Shown here piece by piece: positions 1-7,283 of a stretch of 64,000 nt of DNA. Position numbers and translations under genes: made by a program. The notes under the pieces were generated by a model that did not search any database, had not been told where the DNA came from, and saw only the letters and a list, made by a program, of their open reading frames with translations. The stretch comes from Paenibacillus roseus. GTDB lineage: Bacteria > Bacillota > Bacilli > Paenibacillales > Paenibacillaceae. The stretch spans positions 1-64,000 of the forward strand of contig NZ_JAELUP010000027.1 of NCBI RefSeq assembly GCF_016424485.1. The letters run 5' to 3'. Positions within the stretch are counted from its first letter, which is position 1. Every line of letters begins with the position of its first letter.

Positions 1-27
1 CTTAGTCCGATGGAATTCAGGACTAAG
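1..27. other. Inverted repeat at window edge
   Basis: CTTAGTCC (1-8) pairs with GGACTAAG (20-27) around an 11-nt loop. No T-run follows directly on either strand, so this may be an operator, or part of a terminator whose context lies outside the window. Nothing else is recognised in 1-109. Confidence 0.3.
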
Positions 28-109
28 GCCGCCTAACTGATTTTTAATAAATTTACTGTCTACTTGACGGGGAGCAGTTCATGATGTGAATTCTGGAGGG
101 TTTCCTGAT

Positions 110-1210
110 TTATTTTTTTTGCCTCAGCCGCTTGCTCTCAGACTGTTCCCAGTAGCGAAGCAGCGGATAAGGATCGAATGCCCATTCAATTAAACCTCGA
201 TCACGATAAATGCCATAGTGCAGATGGGGAGGGAATTTGCCTTGAGTCCCCGGCTTGCCGTAGCCTGAGCTTCCTACCCAGCCTACAGTCTGACCCGGTG
301 TCACAATATCGCCAACCTTGATGTCCTTCTCAAAGCCGGACAGATGGGCATAGTAATGGTAAATATTATCGATATCCCGAATGCCGATCCGCCATCCGCC
401 ATACCGGTTCCATCCCTTGATTTCAACAACGCCGTAGGATGTACTGCGGACCGGGACGCCATAGCTTGCAAAAATATCGGTACCCTCATGAATTCTCCGA
501 CCGCCCCAGCCGCGTTTCATCCCCCAAGTGCTTTGGTAAGAGTAGTCGCTTGTTGTGGGAAGCGGGAAGGTATGCTCGAACAAATCAAGCCGGCCAAAAT
601 GCTCATACAGCTTGGAAAATTGCATCACCCGCTGAACAGCCCGACTGTTGTGGTAATAATCCCATACGCCTCTGGCGAAATTCTGGGAGCCGGGACCGTA
701 CTTGATATAATGCCGGGTAACCGTGTGGAGGACGTCCTGCTCATTATCTCGCTGTGCCTGTCCGTCTCCGTTACCATCCTGGCCAATCCCGTGAAACAGA
801 CCAATCGAAGCCGGAAAGCTGTCCTCCTGGTCCGGGTTTAATGGGCCCGACCAGCTATCCTTCGGGATATAGATGCCAAGCAATTCGCTGGTGGCGGTCC
901 TTTTCTTGGGAAGCGCCTTATTCAGCGTACGCTCATATTGGTCAATGGCGGCCAAATGGAACCAGGGAATACCGCTCAGGGTGCTCCATGTATCAAGCAG
1001 TTCTCGGCGTTGCTTGAATATATCCTTTTGAGAATTCTCCGAGGGAGATTGAGCATAAGCGACCGGGGTGCAAATACCCAGCAGCAAAGACAGGCTGATT
1101 ACAACCGCAACGGGGATGTGTATTTTTTTGGCGACTTCAAGTCGGCGGGATATATTCCGCCATGTTGCCAAGCGCGACAAAGCCAAGCATTGCGGCTGCC
1201 AACGCATCAT
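110..1210 (-). CDS. lytH: Exported M23 (LytM-type) endopeptidase, LytH-like
   Basis: 366-residue zinc metallopeptidase, probably cutting peptidoglycan cross-bridge peptides outside the membrane. An N-terminal hydrophobic segment (about residues 28-48, ending VAYA) acts as signal peptide or anchor. The C-terminal third is an M23 domain with the zinc motif HEGTD and the second motif HLHYGI. Start chosen at the ATG at 1210, with AGGAG 7 nt upstream; the frame stays open far upstream across lipA, but that part is antisense. A second strong AAGGAGGTGA lies further upstream without a good start in frame. The gene diverges from lipA exactly as lytH (yunA) does from lipA (yutB) in Bacillus subtilis, where LytH is a sporulation-specific L-Ala-D-Glu endopeptidase. 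Family is certain; orthology rests on synteny. Confidence 0.8.
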   Translation of the reverse strand: MMRWQPQCLALSRLATWRNISRRLEVAKKIHIPVAVVISLSLLLGICTPVAYAQSPSENSQKDIFKQRRELLDTWSTLSGIPWFHLAAIDQYERTLNKALPKKRTATSELLGIYIPKDSWSGPLNPDQEDSFPASIGLFHGIGQDGNGDGQAQRDNEQDVLHTVTRHYIKYGPGSQNFARGVWDYYHNSRAVQRVMQFSKLYEHFGRLDLFEHTFPLPTTSDYSYQSTWGMKRGWGGRRIHEGTDIFASYGVPVRSTSYGVVEIKGWNRYGGWRIGIRDIDNIYHYYAHLSGFEKDIKVGDIVTPGQTVGWVGSSGYGKPGTQGKFPPHLHYGIYRDRGLIEWAFDPYPLLRYWEQSESKRLRQKK

Positions 1211-1277
1211 GTTCGTGCTCCTATTGGGTATTTTCAGACGATTCACCTCCTTGCTGTTAGTTATCATTTGCAACGGA

Positions 1278-1305
1278 TTGGATTTTATCCGATTCATGTT
1301 ATAAT
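1278..1305 (+). promoter_or_regulatory. Sigma-A promoter of lipA
   Basis: TTGGAT (1278-1283), 16-bp spacer, TATAAT (1300-1305) with an extended TG element. The repeat CGGAT/ATCCG lies between the two boxes and could be an operator. A short GGGCGC-T7-GCGC hairpin follows in the leader. Confidence 0.6.
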
Positions 1306-1369
1306 AAGCAGAGAATAAAAACTTTAGGGCGCTTTTTTTGCGCTTGTTCAGGAAAGCAGGTATGCCTTC

Positions 1370-2266
1370 ATGAAGACCAAACGTAAAGAACCATTGGCTA
1401 AGCCTGATTGGCTTCGAATAAAATTGACCACCGACGGCAATTATGCCGAAATTAAGGATATGATGCGCTCTAAGACGCTGCACAGCGTATGCGAGGAGGC
1501 GCGTTGTCCCAACATTTATGAATGCTGGGCGAACCGCACGGCAACCTTTATGATTTTGGGCGATATTTGTACGCGTGCTTGCCGTTTTTGCGCGGTCAAG
1601 ACAGGAATGCCGACAGAGCTTGATCTTCAGGAGCCGGAACGCGTAGCCGAGGCTGCGGAGCAAATGGGTCTGCGGCATTGTGTAGTAACATCCGTAGCAA
1701 GAGACGATTTGGCTGATGGGGGAGCTTCCATCTTTGTAGGGACGATCCATGCAATTCGTGCCCGCCTGCCGCTGTGCAGTGTTGAGGTGCTGATTCCCGA
1801 TTTCCTCGGCAACCGCGACTCGTTGCAATTGGTGATGGATGCCAAGCCGGATATCCTGAACCATAATATCGAGACCGTAAGACGGCTGTCTGACCGCGTT
1901 AGAGCGCGGGCCAAATACGATCGCACCCTGGAATTGTTGCGCAGAGCGAAGGAGATGAACCCGGATATTCCAACAAAATCCAGTATTATGCTGGGACTGG
2001 GTGAGGAATGGGATGAAATTTTGCAGACGATGGATGACTTGCGTGCCGTAGGATGTAATATTTTGACACTCGGACAATACTTGCAGCCGACCAAAAGCCA
2101 TCTCCAGGTGGAACGCTATGTGCATCCGGACGAGTTTGCCAAGCTGAAGGAAGAGGGACTTGCTCGCGGATTTAGCCATGTGGAGTCGGCTCCGCTTGTG
2201 CGCAGCTCGTACCATGCTCATGAGCAGGTGCAGTCCGCTGCCAAGGCTGAGGCGGTAATGAAATAA
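1370..2266 (+). CDS. lipA: Lipoyl synthase
   Basis: 298-residue radical-SAM enzyme that inserts two sulfurs into protein-bound octanoyl groups to make lipoyl cofactor for 2-oxo acid dehydrogenases and the glycine cleavage system. The auxiliary cluster cysteines C41, C46 and C52 (CX4CX5C) and the SAM cluster cysteines C67, C71 and C74 (CX3CX2C) are all present, as is the C-terminal RSSYHA motif that supplies the serine ligand. Length is normal. It is followed 16 nt later by yutD and diverges from the lytH-like gene. The window also carries lplA near its other end, so both lipoate synthesis and salvage are represented. Confidence 0.97.
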   Translation: MKTKRKEPLAKPDWLRIKLTTDGNYAEIKDMMRSKTLHSVCEEARCPNIYECWANRTATFMILGDICTRACRFCAVKTGMPTELDLQEPERVAEAAEQMGLRHCVVTSVARDDLADGGASIFVGTIHAIRARLPLCSVEVLIPDFLGNRDSLQLVMDAKPDILNHNIETVRRLSDRVRARAKYDRTLELLRRAKEMNPDIPTKSSIMLGLGEEWDEILQTMDDLRAVGCNILTLGQYLQPTKSHLQVERYVHPDEFAKLKEEGLARGFSHVESAPLVRSSYHAHEQVQSAAKAEAVMK

Positions 2267-2282
2267 GAGGGGTGGAAAAGCT

Positions 2283-3002
2283 TTGATTCAAGTTGGCGGC
2301 AGATCATATGAATTGTTATATGAACACAAGAACGCTTGGAATCCCGAAGCTTTCCGTGACCGATACAGTGAAGTTTTGGAGCGCTATGATTACATTGTCG
2401 GAGATTGGGGCTATAACCAGTTAAGGTTAAAGGGGTTTTTCAAGGACGGTCATCCAAAGGCGAATAAGGATTCTGCCTATTCTTCCATTGTGGACTACAT
2501 TAATGAATATTGTAATTTTGGCTGCGCCTATTTCATGCTGCAAAAGCTGGCAGCTCCCAAGAAGCAGCCTGCAGAAGGCAGCAGGGACAAGCAGTCTGCC
2601 AATGAAGACGTCAGGGAGTCAACGGACAATCATGGCGACGGGCTGTATGAACACGGTGATGATGTGTTGCAGCATGAATCTGCAGGATCTGCTGATGAAG
2701 CACGGGTAGAACCAGATACTGCGGATATGCCGGCGGCAGTGGTCAATATTAGGGCTGCAGCCGTTGTGCCAAGGGAAACCAAAGAACCAAGAGAACTCCC
2801 TCAGCGCGAGTTCCGAAGAAAAGAACCGAAGTCAGCTGTCGGCAAGACGGCTCCAGAGGAAAAAGAATTCGTAAAAGAACAGCGGCGAGAGCCCAGACAT
2901 ACTTCACGAGATCATTCCAGACCCAAACATAAAGAAAGATCCAAAGCACAGCAGGAATCTGCTGCAGCCAAGGAAGCAGTAAATACCGGCGAGCCTTCCT
3001 AG
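2283..3002 (+). CDS. yutD: YutD family protein with long charged tail
   Basis: 239 residues from a TTG start preceded by GAGGGGTGG. Residues 1-95 match the YutD family (conserved YDYIVGDWGYNQLRLKG and a Y-x-x-EYCNFGCAYF segment), whose function is unknown. From about residue 98 to the end the protein is low-complexity, rich in Glu, Lys, Arg, Ser and Pro, and probably disordered. B. subtilis YutD is much shorter, so the tail is lineage-specific. It lies 16 nt behind lipA and is very likely co-transcribed; a terminator overlaps its stop codon. Confidence 0.85.
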   Translation: MIQVGGRSYELLYEHKNAWNPEAFRDRYSEVLERYDYIVGDWGYNQLRLKGFFKDGHPKANKDSAYSSIVDYINEYCNFGCAYFMLQKLAAPKKQPAEGSRDKQSANEDVRESTDNHGDGLYEHGDDVLQHESAGSADEARVEPDTADMPAAVVNIRAAAVVPRETKEPRELPQREFRRKEPKSAVGKTAPEEKEFVKEQRREPRHTSRDHSRPKHKERSKAQQESAAAKEAVNTGEPS

Positions 3003-3020
3003 AGAGGCCGCCGGTTTTTT
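2985..3020 (+). terminator. Terminator of lipA-yutD
   Basis: ACCGGCG (2985-2991) pairs with CGCCGGT, with an inner GCCT/AGGC stem, followed by six T. The 5' arm lies inside the last yutD codons. Confidence 0.85.
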
Positions 3021-3099
3021 ATAACTTTCTCTTTATAAATGGCTTATATTTTACGCGAACAGCCCGTAAAATGAAGGCAAGGCCGTGTCCGCTTCCAGG

Positions 3100-3924
3100 C
3101 TATTGCTGGTCTGCAGACAGCCCGTTTCGGTTCTCTTCATAGCCAAGAAAAGCTTCTCTGACCCGGTTCCAGAATGGAAAGGGCCTGTATCTGGCAAAGC
3201 AAATCTGGTCCGTGGACACCTTGCAGCGGATCGAACGGATGTCGTCCCGCTGAATATTCAAGTGGTCGATATTAAGTACGAGACGCTGCTCTTTTTTGGA
3301 AATAATATCACAGTGATGATGTTGCGGCAAAATGACCGATGAGCCGAGTGTGCGGTAAACCCGATTGTTGATCGAGGCAATTTCGGCAATTTGAAGAGAC
3401 GGAATCGATGGGTGAATGACCGCTCCGCCTACGCTTTTATTATACGCTGTGCTGCCCGTAGGAGTGGAAATCACAATTCCATCCCCCCTAAACATCTCAA
3501 ATATTTCATCGTTGATATTGATCTGGGCTACAAGCGTGCCGTCCACGCCCTTCAAGGTAAACTCATTAAGCGCAAGGTAGCGTGCCGGGCCTTCTGAGGT
3601 TTCCAGGTCAATCTGGGCCAGCGGGTACATAATCCGCTTGGGCTCAGCCGTTGCCATCATCTCTACCAGCTCGTCCAGTTCATTAGCCCGCCAATCGGCA
3701 TAAAAGCCCAGATGCCCGGTATGCACTCCAACGAAGGCTACATCATACAACTGGTCCATAAAGGTGTGGAAGGCATGGAGTAATGTTCCGTCCCCGCCAA
3801 TGGAGATAACAATTTCCGGAGATTTCGGGCTCAGTGCAAATCCTTTATCGGCTGCCAGCTGATGAAATCGTTTGGCAAGCTGCTGAGAGTGGCTGTCGCC
3901 CCGATCAAGTAATGCATATTTCAA
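3100..3924 (-). CDS. nadK: NAD kinase
   Basis: 274-residue cytosolic ATP-NAD kinase that makes NADP+. It has the GGDG motif at residues 43-46 with the catalytic Asp45, and the conserved STPTGSTAYNKS loop that binds the nucleotide. Length is normal for the Gram-positive PpnK group. The start is TTG at 3924, supported by GGAAGGAG 9 nt upstream. It lies downstream of ylbJ on the same strand with a gap of about 75 nt and converges with yutD. Confidence 0.95.
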   Translation of the reverse strand: MKYALLDRGDSHSQQLAKRFHQLAADKGFALSPKSPEIVISIGGDGTLLHAFHTFMDQLYDVAFVGVHTGHLGFYADWRANELDELVEMMATAEPKRIMYPLAQIDLETSEGPARYLALNEFTLKGVDGTLVAQININDEIFEMFRGDGIVISTPTGSTAYNKSVGGAVIHPSIPSLQIAEIASINNRVYRTLGSSVILPQHHHCDIISKKEQRLVLNIDHLNIQRDDIRSIRCKVSTDQICFARYRPFPFWNRVREAFLGYEENRNGLSADQQ

Positions 3925-3998
3925 GCTAAATAGCTCCTTCCGTTACATCGTACTTTCTACAGTTATGATGATATCGGAAATTGCATTGGAACACAATG

Positions 3999-5069
3999 TT
4001 AGATCCCCGGACCGAGCCATCCCCACAGCAAATATACAAGCAGCATGGCGATAGCTCCATGAATCAGGCGTGCTATCAAAAACGGTTTGTAGCGCATTCC
4101 GGTACGACTCAGCAGGCTGACAACCTGAGCATGGACCGACAGTCCGCCCCAGGACAGTACCCACGCCGCCGCCGCGGCTTGATGCACAAGCTGGGACCCT
4201 GTAGTTGACCCGGCCGCTTTGACGCCCAATGTCACCTCGAACAGCCCGTTCACAATAGCTGGACTTAAAGAAGCCGGCAGACCGAACAGCCGGAATAAGG
4301 CATCTACCATCGAAGTGATGACCGAGATTGCCCCAGCGCTTGTCAAAACCTCCATGACAACGGAAAAGAACACGACTAGCCCGCCAACAACCATCATCAG
4401 ACGCAGGGCGGCAGCGATGGCATCGCTGAGAAGCTTGCCGAGCGGTCTCGCATCCATTAACCGGGCTTTGTGCATCGCCATGAAGGCGGCTGCCAAACGA
4501 TTATTCGATTGATCCGCTTTTTTCCTCACGTCAACAGGTGTTGCAGGGGCGCCTCGGTCATAGAAGCGCATGAGCAGCCCGATCAGAACGCTTCCTCCGT
4601 AATGAGCTACGACAAGCACCGGGACCAGCGCCGCATTATGAAAAAAACCTACCGCTACAGCGCCAATGAGGAAAATTGGGTCTGAGCTTGTAGTCAAGGC
4701 TACCAGGCGCTCACCTTCTGTTCGATTAATCAGTTTCTGATCGTAAAGTTGGGCAGATAGGCGAGCCCCGACGGGATACCCCGCCACAAAGCCCATGGTC
4801 ATGACAAAGCCGCCAATACCGGGAACGCGAAATACAGGTCTCATCATCGGGTCAAGTAGTGTTCCAAAAAAATGAACAATACCAAAACCGAGCAGCACCT
4901 CGGAAATTACAAAGAAAGGAAACAGAGCAGGGAATAATACTTCCCACCAGATTGAAATTCCCCGGATTGCCGCCGTCATCGATGATTCGGGAAAAACAGC
5001 AAGCAACAGTGCCAAAACAAGCGCCGTTGAAGCGACAAGTACGACCGGATGAATAAGATAGCGAAGCAT
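3999..5069 (-). CDS. ylbJ: Sporulation integral membrane protein YlbJ
   Basis: 356 residues, mostly hydrophobic, with about eight predicted membrane helices and the two Gate-like halves typical of YlbJ. The conserved segments GFVAGYPVGARL and WEVLFPALFPFF are present. In B. subtilis YlbJ is made in the mother cell under sigma-E and is needed for normal spore formation; its transported substrate is not known. A sigma-E-like promoter lies 37 nt upstream of the start, which fits that role. Confidence 0.88.
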   Translation of the reverse strand: MLRYLIHPVVLVASTALVLALLLAVFPESSMTAAIRGISIWWEVLFPALFPFFVISEVLLGFGIVHFFGTLLDPMMRPVFRVPGIGGFVMTMGFVAGYPVGARLSAQLYDQKLINRTEGERLVALTTSSDPIFLIGAVAVGFFHNAALVPVLVVAHYGGSVLIGLLMRFYDRGAPATPVDVRKKADQSNNRLAAAFMAMHKARLMDARPLGKLLSDAIAAALRLMMVVGGLVVFFSVVMEVLTSAGAISVITSMVDALFRLFGLPASLSPAIVNGLFEVTLGVKAAGSTTGSQLVHQAAAAAWVLSWGGLSVHAQVVSLLSRTGMRYKPFLIARLIHGAIAMLLVYLLWGWLGPGI

Positions 5070-5105
5070 GGTTTGGCCCCCTGATTATAAAGTGGACATG
5101 TAGTT

Positions 5106-5135
5106 AACTATATGAGACCAGACGGACAAATATCT
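5106..5135 (-). promoter_or_regulatory. Sigma-E-like promoter of ylbJ
   Basis: Read on the minus strand: AGATATT (-35), 14-bp spacer, CATATAGTT (-10). This compares with the B. subtilis sigma-E consensus of about KMATATT and CATACAHT with 13-14 bp spacing. It is placed directly upstream of a gene known to belong to that regulon. Confidence 0.55.
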
Positions 5136-5182
5136 CACGGGGTTGGGAAATAGCGGAATATTATTTTCACGACAATAAATAT

Positions 5183-5196
5183 GGAAAACGTTTTCA
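5183..5196. promoter_or_regulatory. Candidate CcpA cre site
   Basis: GGAAAACGTTTTCA has a perfect 12-bp palindrome core and differs from the ideal 14-bp cre palindrome only in its first base. It ends 8 nt before the -35 box of the small downstream gene and about 115 bp before ylbJ on the other side. At this position CcpA could activate the rightward promoter. Confidence 0.45.
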
Positions 5197-5204
5197 AAAA
5201 AAGA

Positions 5205-5232
5205 TTGTTTTTATAGCCCACTATGCTACAAT
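5205..5232 (+). promoter_or_regulatory. Sigma-A promoter of the 30-residue peptide gene
   Basis: TTGTTT (5205-5210), 16-bp spacer, TACAAT (5227-5232). It starts a short transcript that ends at the terminator at 5375-5420. Confidence 0.6.
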
Positions 5233-5262
5233 GGGACTATACCGAATGTAGGAGTGATGGAG

Positions 5263-5355
5263 ATGAGCCTGATTGCCGGCATTCTCGTTTGCTTGTTCGT
5301 ATACGTAATCCGACAATCCCTGATGGAGTCTGATGAGGATTGGGGAAGCTACTAA
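5263..5355 (+). CDS. 30-residue single-helix membrane peptide
   Basis: Reads MSLIAGILVCLFVYVIRQ followed by SLMESDEDWGSY and a stop. One hydrophobic helix covers residues 3-16, with an acidic C-terminal tail. GGAG lies upstream, and an in-frame ATG six bases earlier is too close to it to be preferred. It has its own promoter, a cre-like site and a terminator, so it is a complete monocistronic unit of about 190 nt. Function not recognised; the size and layout suit a regulatory membrane peptide. It could alternatively be a small RNA with a fortuitous reading frame. Confidence 0.6.
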   Translation: MSLIAGILVCLFVYVIRQSLMESDEDWGSY

Positions 5356-5374
5356 CCATAGATACTGCACCTGG

Positions 5375-5420
5375 AAGGATGTTCTGCCTGCTGCTACATA
5401 GAGGCGACCATCCTTTTTTT
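5375..5420 (+). terminator. Terminator of the small-peptide unit
   Basis: AAGGATG (5375-5381) pairs with CATCCTT (5409-5415), with an inner GCC/GGC pairing, and continues into seven T. Confidence 0.8.
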
Positions 5421-5602
5421 GTTGGAGTCGGATGAATAGCGCATCTACGACAGAAAATTTTCAGCAGCGGTCAGATGATGAGACACAAGGCCCTGATTTA
5501 ATTGAAAAACAAACCAATAGGACATTTGTCTGTTGCTCCTGATGCTTAAATAGGAAATTAGTGCTATAATAAATAAAAAGAAAATGAACCTGGTGATAGA
5601 TA

Positions 5603-5995
5603 ATGATGCGATCTGATTCAACGATTTACGAAGCTCTTGGCGGCGGGCAGGCAATCCGCCAGTTAGTCGAGACATTTTATCCGAAAGTTAAGGCTGACCC
5701 TCTGATTGGGCCTTTGTTCCCTGAGGATATCGATCCTGTAATGGAAAAACAATATATGTTTTTAACCCAGTTTTTTGGCGGCCCTCAGTTGTATTCTGAT
5801 GTACATGGCCATCCCATGATGCGGGCAAGGCATATGCCCTTCCCGATTACGAGGGAGCGCGCGGATGCTTGGCTTGCTTGCATGGCTGCTGCTCTGGAGG
5901 AACTGGGCGTCGATGAGGATTTGAGACATTTTGTATTGCAGCGCTTGTCCGGACCGGCTTATCACTTTATTAACACAGGGAGCGAGCAAGAATGA
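5603..5995 (+). CDS. yjbI: Group II truncated haemoglobin
   Basis: 130-residue haem protein of the TrHbO class. The proximal histidine is H77 in RARHMPF, the B10 tyrosine is in FYPKV near residue 26, and the diagnostic G8 tryptophan is W90. Such proteins bind oxygen with high affinity and are linked to protection from oxidative or nitrosative stress. The SD is weak (GGTGAT), but an extended -10 (TGCTATAAT, 5562-5570) lies just upstream. The stop overlaps the next start (ATGA). In Bacillus, yjbI lies close to pepF; here pepF is three genes away. Confidence 0.88.
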   Translation: MMRSDSTIYEALGGGQAIRQLVETFYPKVKADPLIGPLFPEDIDPVMEKQYMFLTQFFGGPQLYSDVHGHPMMRARHMPFPITRERADAWLACMAAALEELGVDEDLRHFVLQRLSGPAYHFINTGSEQE

Positions 5996-6708
5996 TCACA
6001 TCAAAGGAAGCCTTAGACCCCCTTTATACCACAAACGTGCGTTGCGTCTGTTGCGAGACGCCTTTCACAACATCACGCATGAGACCAAGCTTTAAAAAGG
6101 TGATCCGTGCAGATAGTGATTTTTGCTCCTACTATAGTGATGATAACAATCCGGACTACTATGTTGTCAGAGTGTGTCCATACTGCGGGTTTGCCTCGAC
6201 AGAAAACTCGACTGCTTCTTTGACGGAAGGGCAGAAGAGCAACTATCTTGCCAATCTGGGTCTGAATTGGGAACCGAGGGAATATGGCGGGAAACGAACA
6301 CTAAGCCAGGCGATGGAATGCTACAAAATAGCGCTGCTGTGTGCCCAGTCTATTGAAGAAAAACCGAGAATTATTGCCGGCTTATTGCAGCATATTGCAT
6401 GGCTGTACCGTTATATGGGTGACGAGCAGCAGGAGAGGCGCTTTTTGCGATTTGCGCTGGATGCTTACATCCGTGTCTATGAGGTGGATGTAAACTCCAT
6501 TAACAATGCCAAGCTCATGTATTTGATCGGGGAGTTGCATCGCAGGCTGCAAGACTATAATGATGCTGTGAAATGGTTCTCAAGAGTCATTCATAATAAG
6601 AAAATAATCGACGGCGCCATGATCCACCGCTCGCGGGAGCAGTGGCAAATTCTGCGCGAGGAGATGCTGGCTAATAAGATGGAGCTGCCAGAGGCCATGC
6701 AGCAGTAG
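5992..6708 (+). CDS. DUF2225 family protein
   Basis: 238 residues. The N-terminal part has two cysteine clusters (CVCC near residue 18 and CPYCGF near 57) that probably bind zinc. The rest is helical and TPR-like, with repeated aromatic/basic helices (AMECYKIALLCA, HIAWLYRYMGDEQQERRFL). The biochemical role is unknown. It overlaps the truncated haemoglobin gene by 4 bp and must be translationally coupled to it. It converges with the next gene, the stop codons being only 3 nt apart. Confidence 0.82.
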   Translation: MITSKEALDPLYTTNVRCVCCETPFTTSRMRPSFKKVIRADSDFCSYYSDDNNPDYYVVRVCPYCGFASTENSTASLTEGQKSNYLANLGLNWEPREYGGKRTLSQAMECYKIALLCAQSIEEKPRIIAGLLQHIAWLYRYMGDEQQERRFLRFALDAYIRVYEVDVNSINNAKLMYLIGELHRRLQDYNDAVKWFSRVIHNKKIIDGAMIHRSREQWQILREEMLANKMELPEAMQQ

Positions 6709-6711
6709 CGA

Positions 6712-6948
6712 TCAGGTTCTGGGAACTTTTTTGTTCGTGAGCAAGTAGTCCGAATCCGTATCTATGACGGTCACTCTGGCATGACAGCAAGGGAAGATAA
6801 CCAGCCGTTTTTTCCCGTCCCGGATATCTGGAAGTTCCTTCGGGCGCATGGGCAAAAGGACATTGTCTGCTTTGCAGAACGGGCACTGCGGCACATAGAT
6901 ATCGTTCATTACGCGATCATACGGGATACAATTTTCGAAGGGGATCAT
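6712..6948 (-). CDS. Small zinc-ribbon-like protein
   Basis: 78 residues with CPFC at about 22-25 and a second cysteine/histidine cluster, FPCCHARV, about 30 residues later, giving a likely four-ligand zinc site. The family is not recognised. Its ATG overlaps the yycC stop (ATGA), so the two are co-translated. No terminator separates it from the convergent DUF2225 gene. Confidence 0.6.
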   Translation of the reverse strand: MIPFENCIPYDRVMNDIYVPQCPFCKADNVLLPMRPKELPDIRDGKKRLVIFPCCHARVTVIDTDSDYLLTNKKVPRT

Positions 6949-7121
6949 GGTGTCGGGTCCTCTTTTTTGCTGTCTGCTTCAGTTGCATCCTTGGCAGCTA
7001 GTTCCGCAAGTTTCTGCAATAGAATATGCCGGGGCATATGCATCAGATGCTCGATCGGCACCTTCAACTGCTCGGATAGTTTGATCGCGGTATCAGGCGA
7101 GATTTGCAATGGCTTGGACAT
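6945..7121 (-). CDS. yycC: YycC-like protein
   Basis: 58 residues. The core, with segments QISPDTAIKLSEQLKVP and EHLMHMPRHILLQKLAELA, matches the YycC family; the last 15 residues are a charged tail. Function is unknown. AGGAGG lies 7 nt before the ATG at 7121. The gene heads a two-gene unit with the zinc-ribbon protein and has its own promoter. Confidence 0.78.
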   Translation of the reverse strand: MSKPLQISPDTAIKLSEQLKVPIEHLMHMPRHILLQKLAELAAKDATEADSKKEDPTP

Positions 7122-7161
7122 ATGAATTCCTCCTCAGGCTCCGTGCTATGGTATAGTATAT

Positions 7162-7190
7162 GTTATACACTGTCTGACGTCTTAGCGCAA
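7162..7190 (-). promoter_or_regulatory. Sigma-A promoter of yycC
   Basis: On the minus strand: TTGCGC, 17-bp spacer, TATAAC. It lies about 40 bp upstream of the yycC start and diverges from pepF. Confidence 0.6.
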
Positions 7191-7283
7191 ATTCATTCTT
7201 AACGCATGAAAAATTTTTTACATAGCACGCAGTCAAAGGCAACAGTCCGAATTTGGCTGTGAGCAACTGTGAGAGGGGATATA

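Noticed and set aside
1211..2221. Minus-strand extension of the M23 peptidase frame to 703 codons
   Set aside because: The extra part is antisense to lipA, lacks family features, and a good ribosome site supports the start at 1210.
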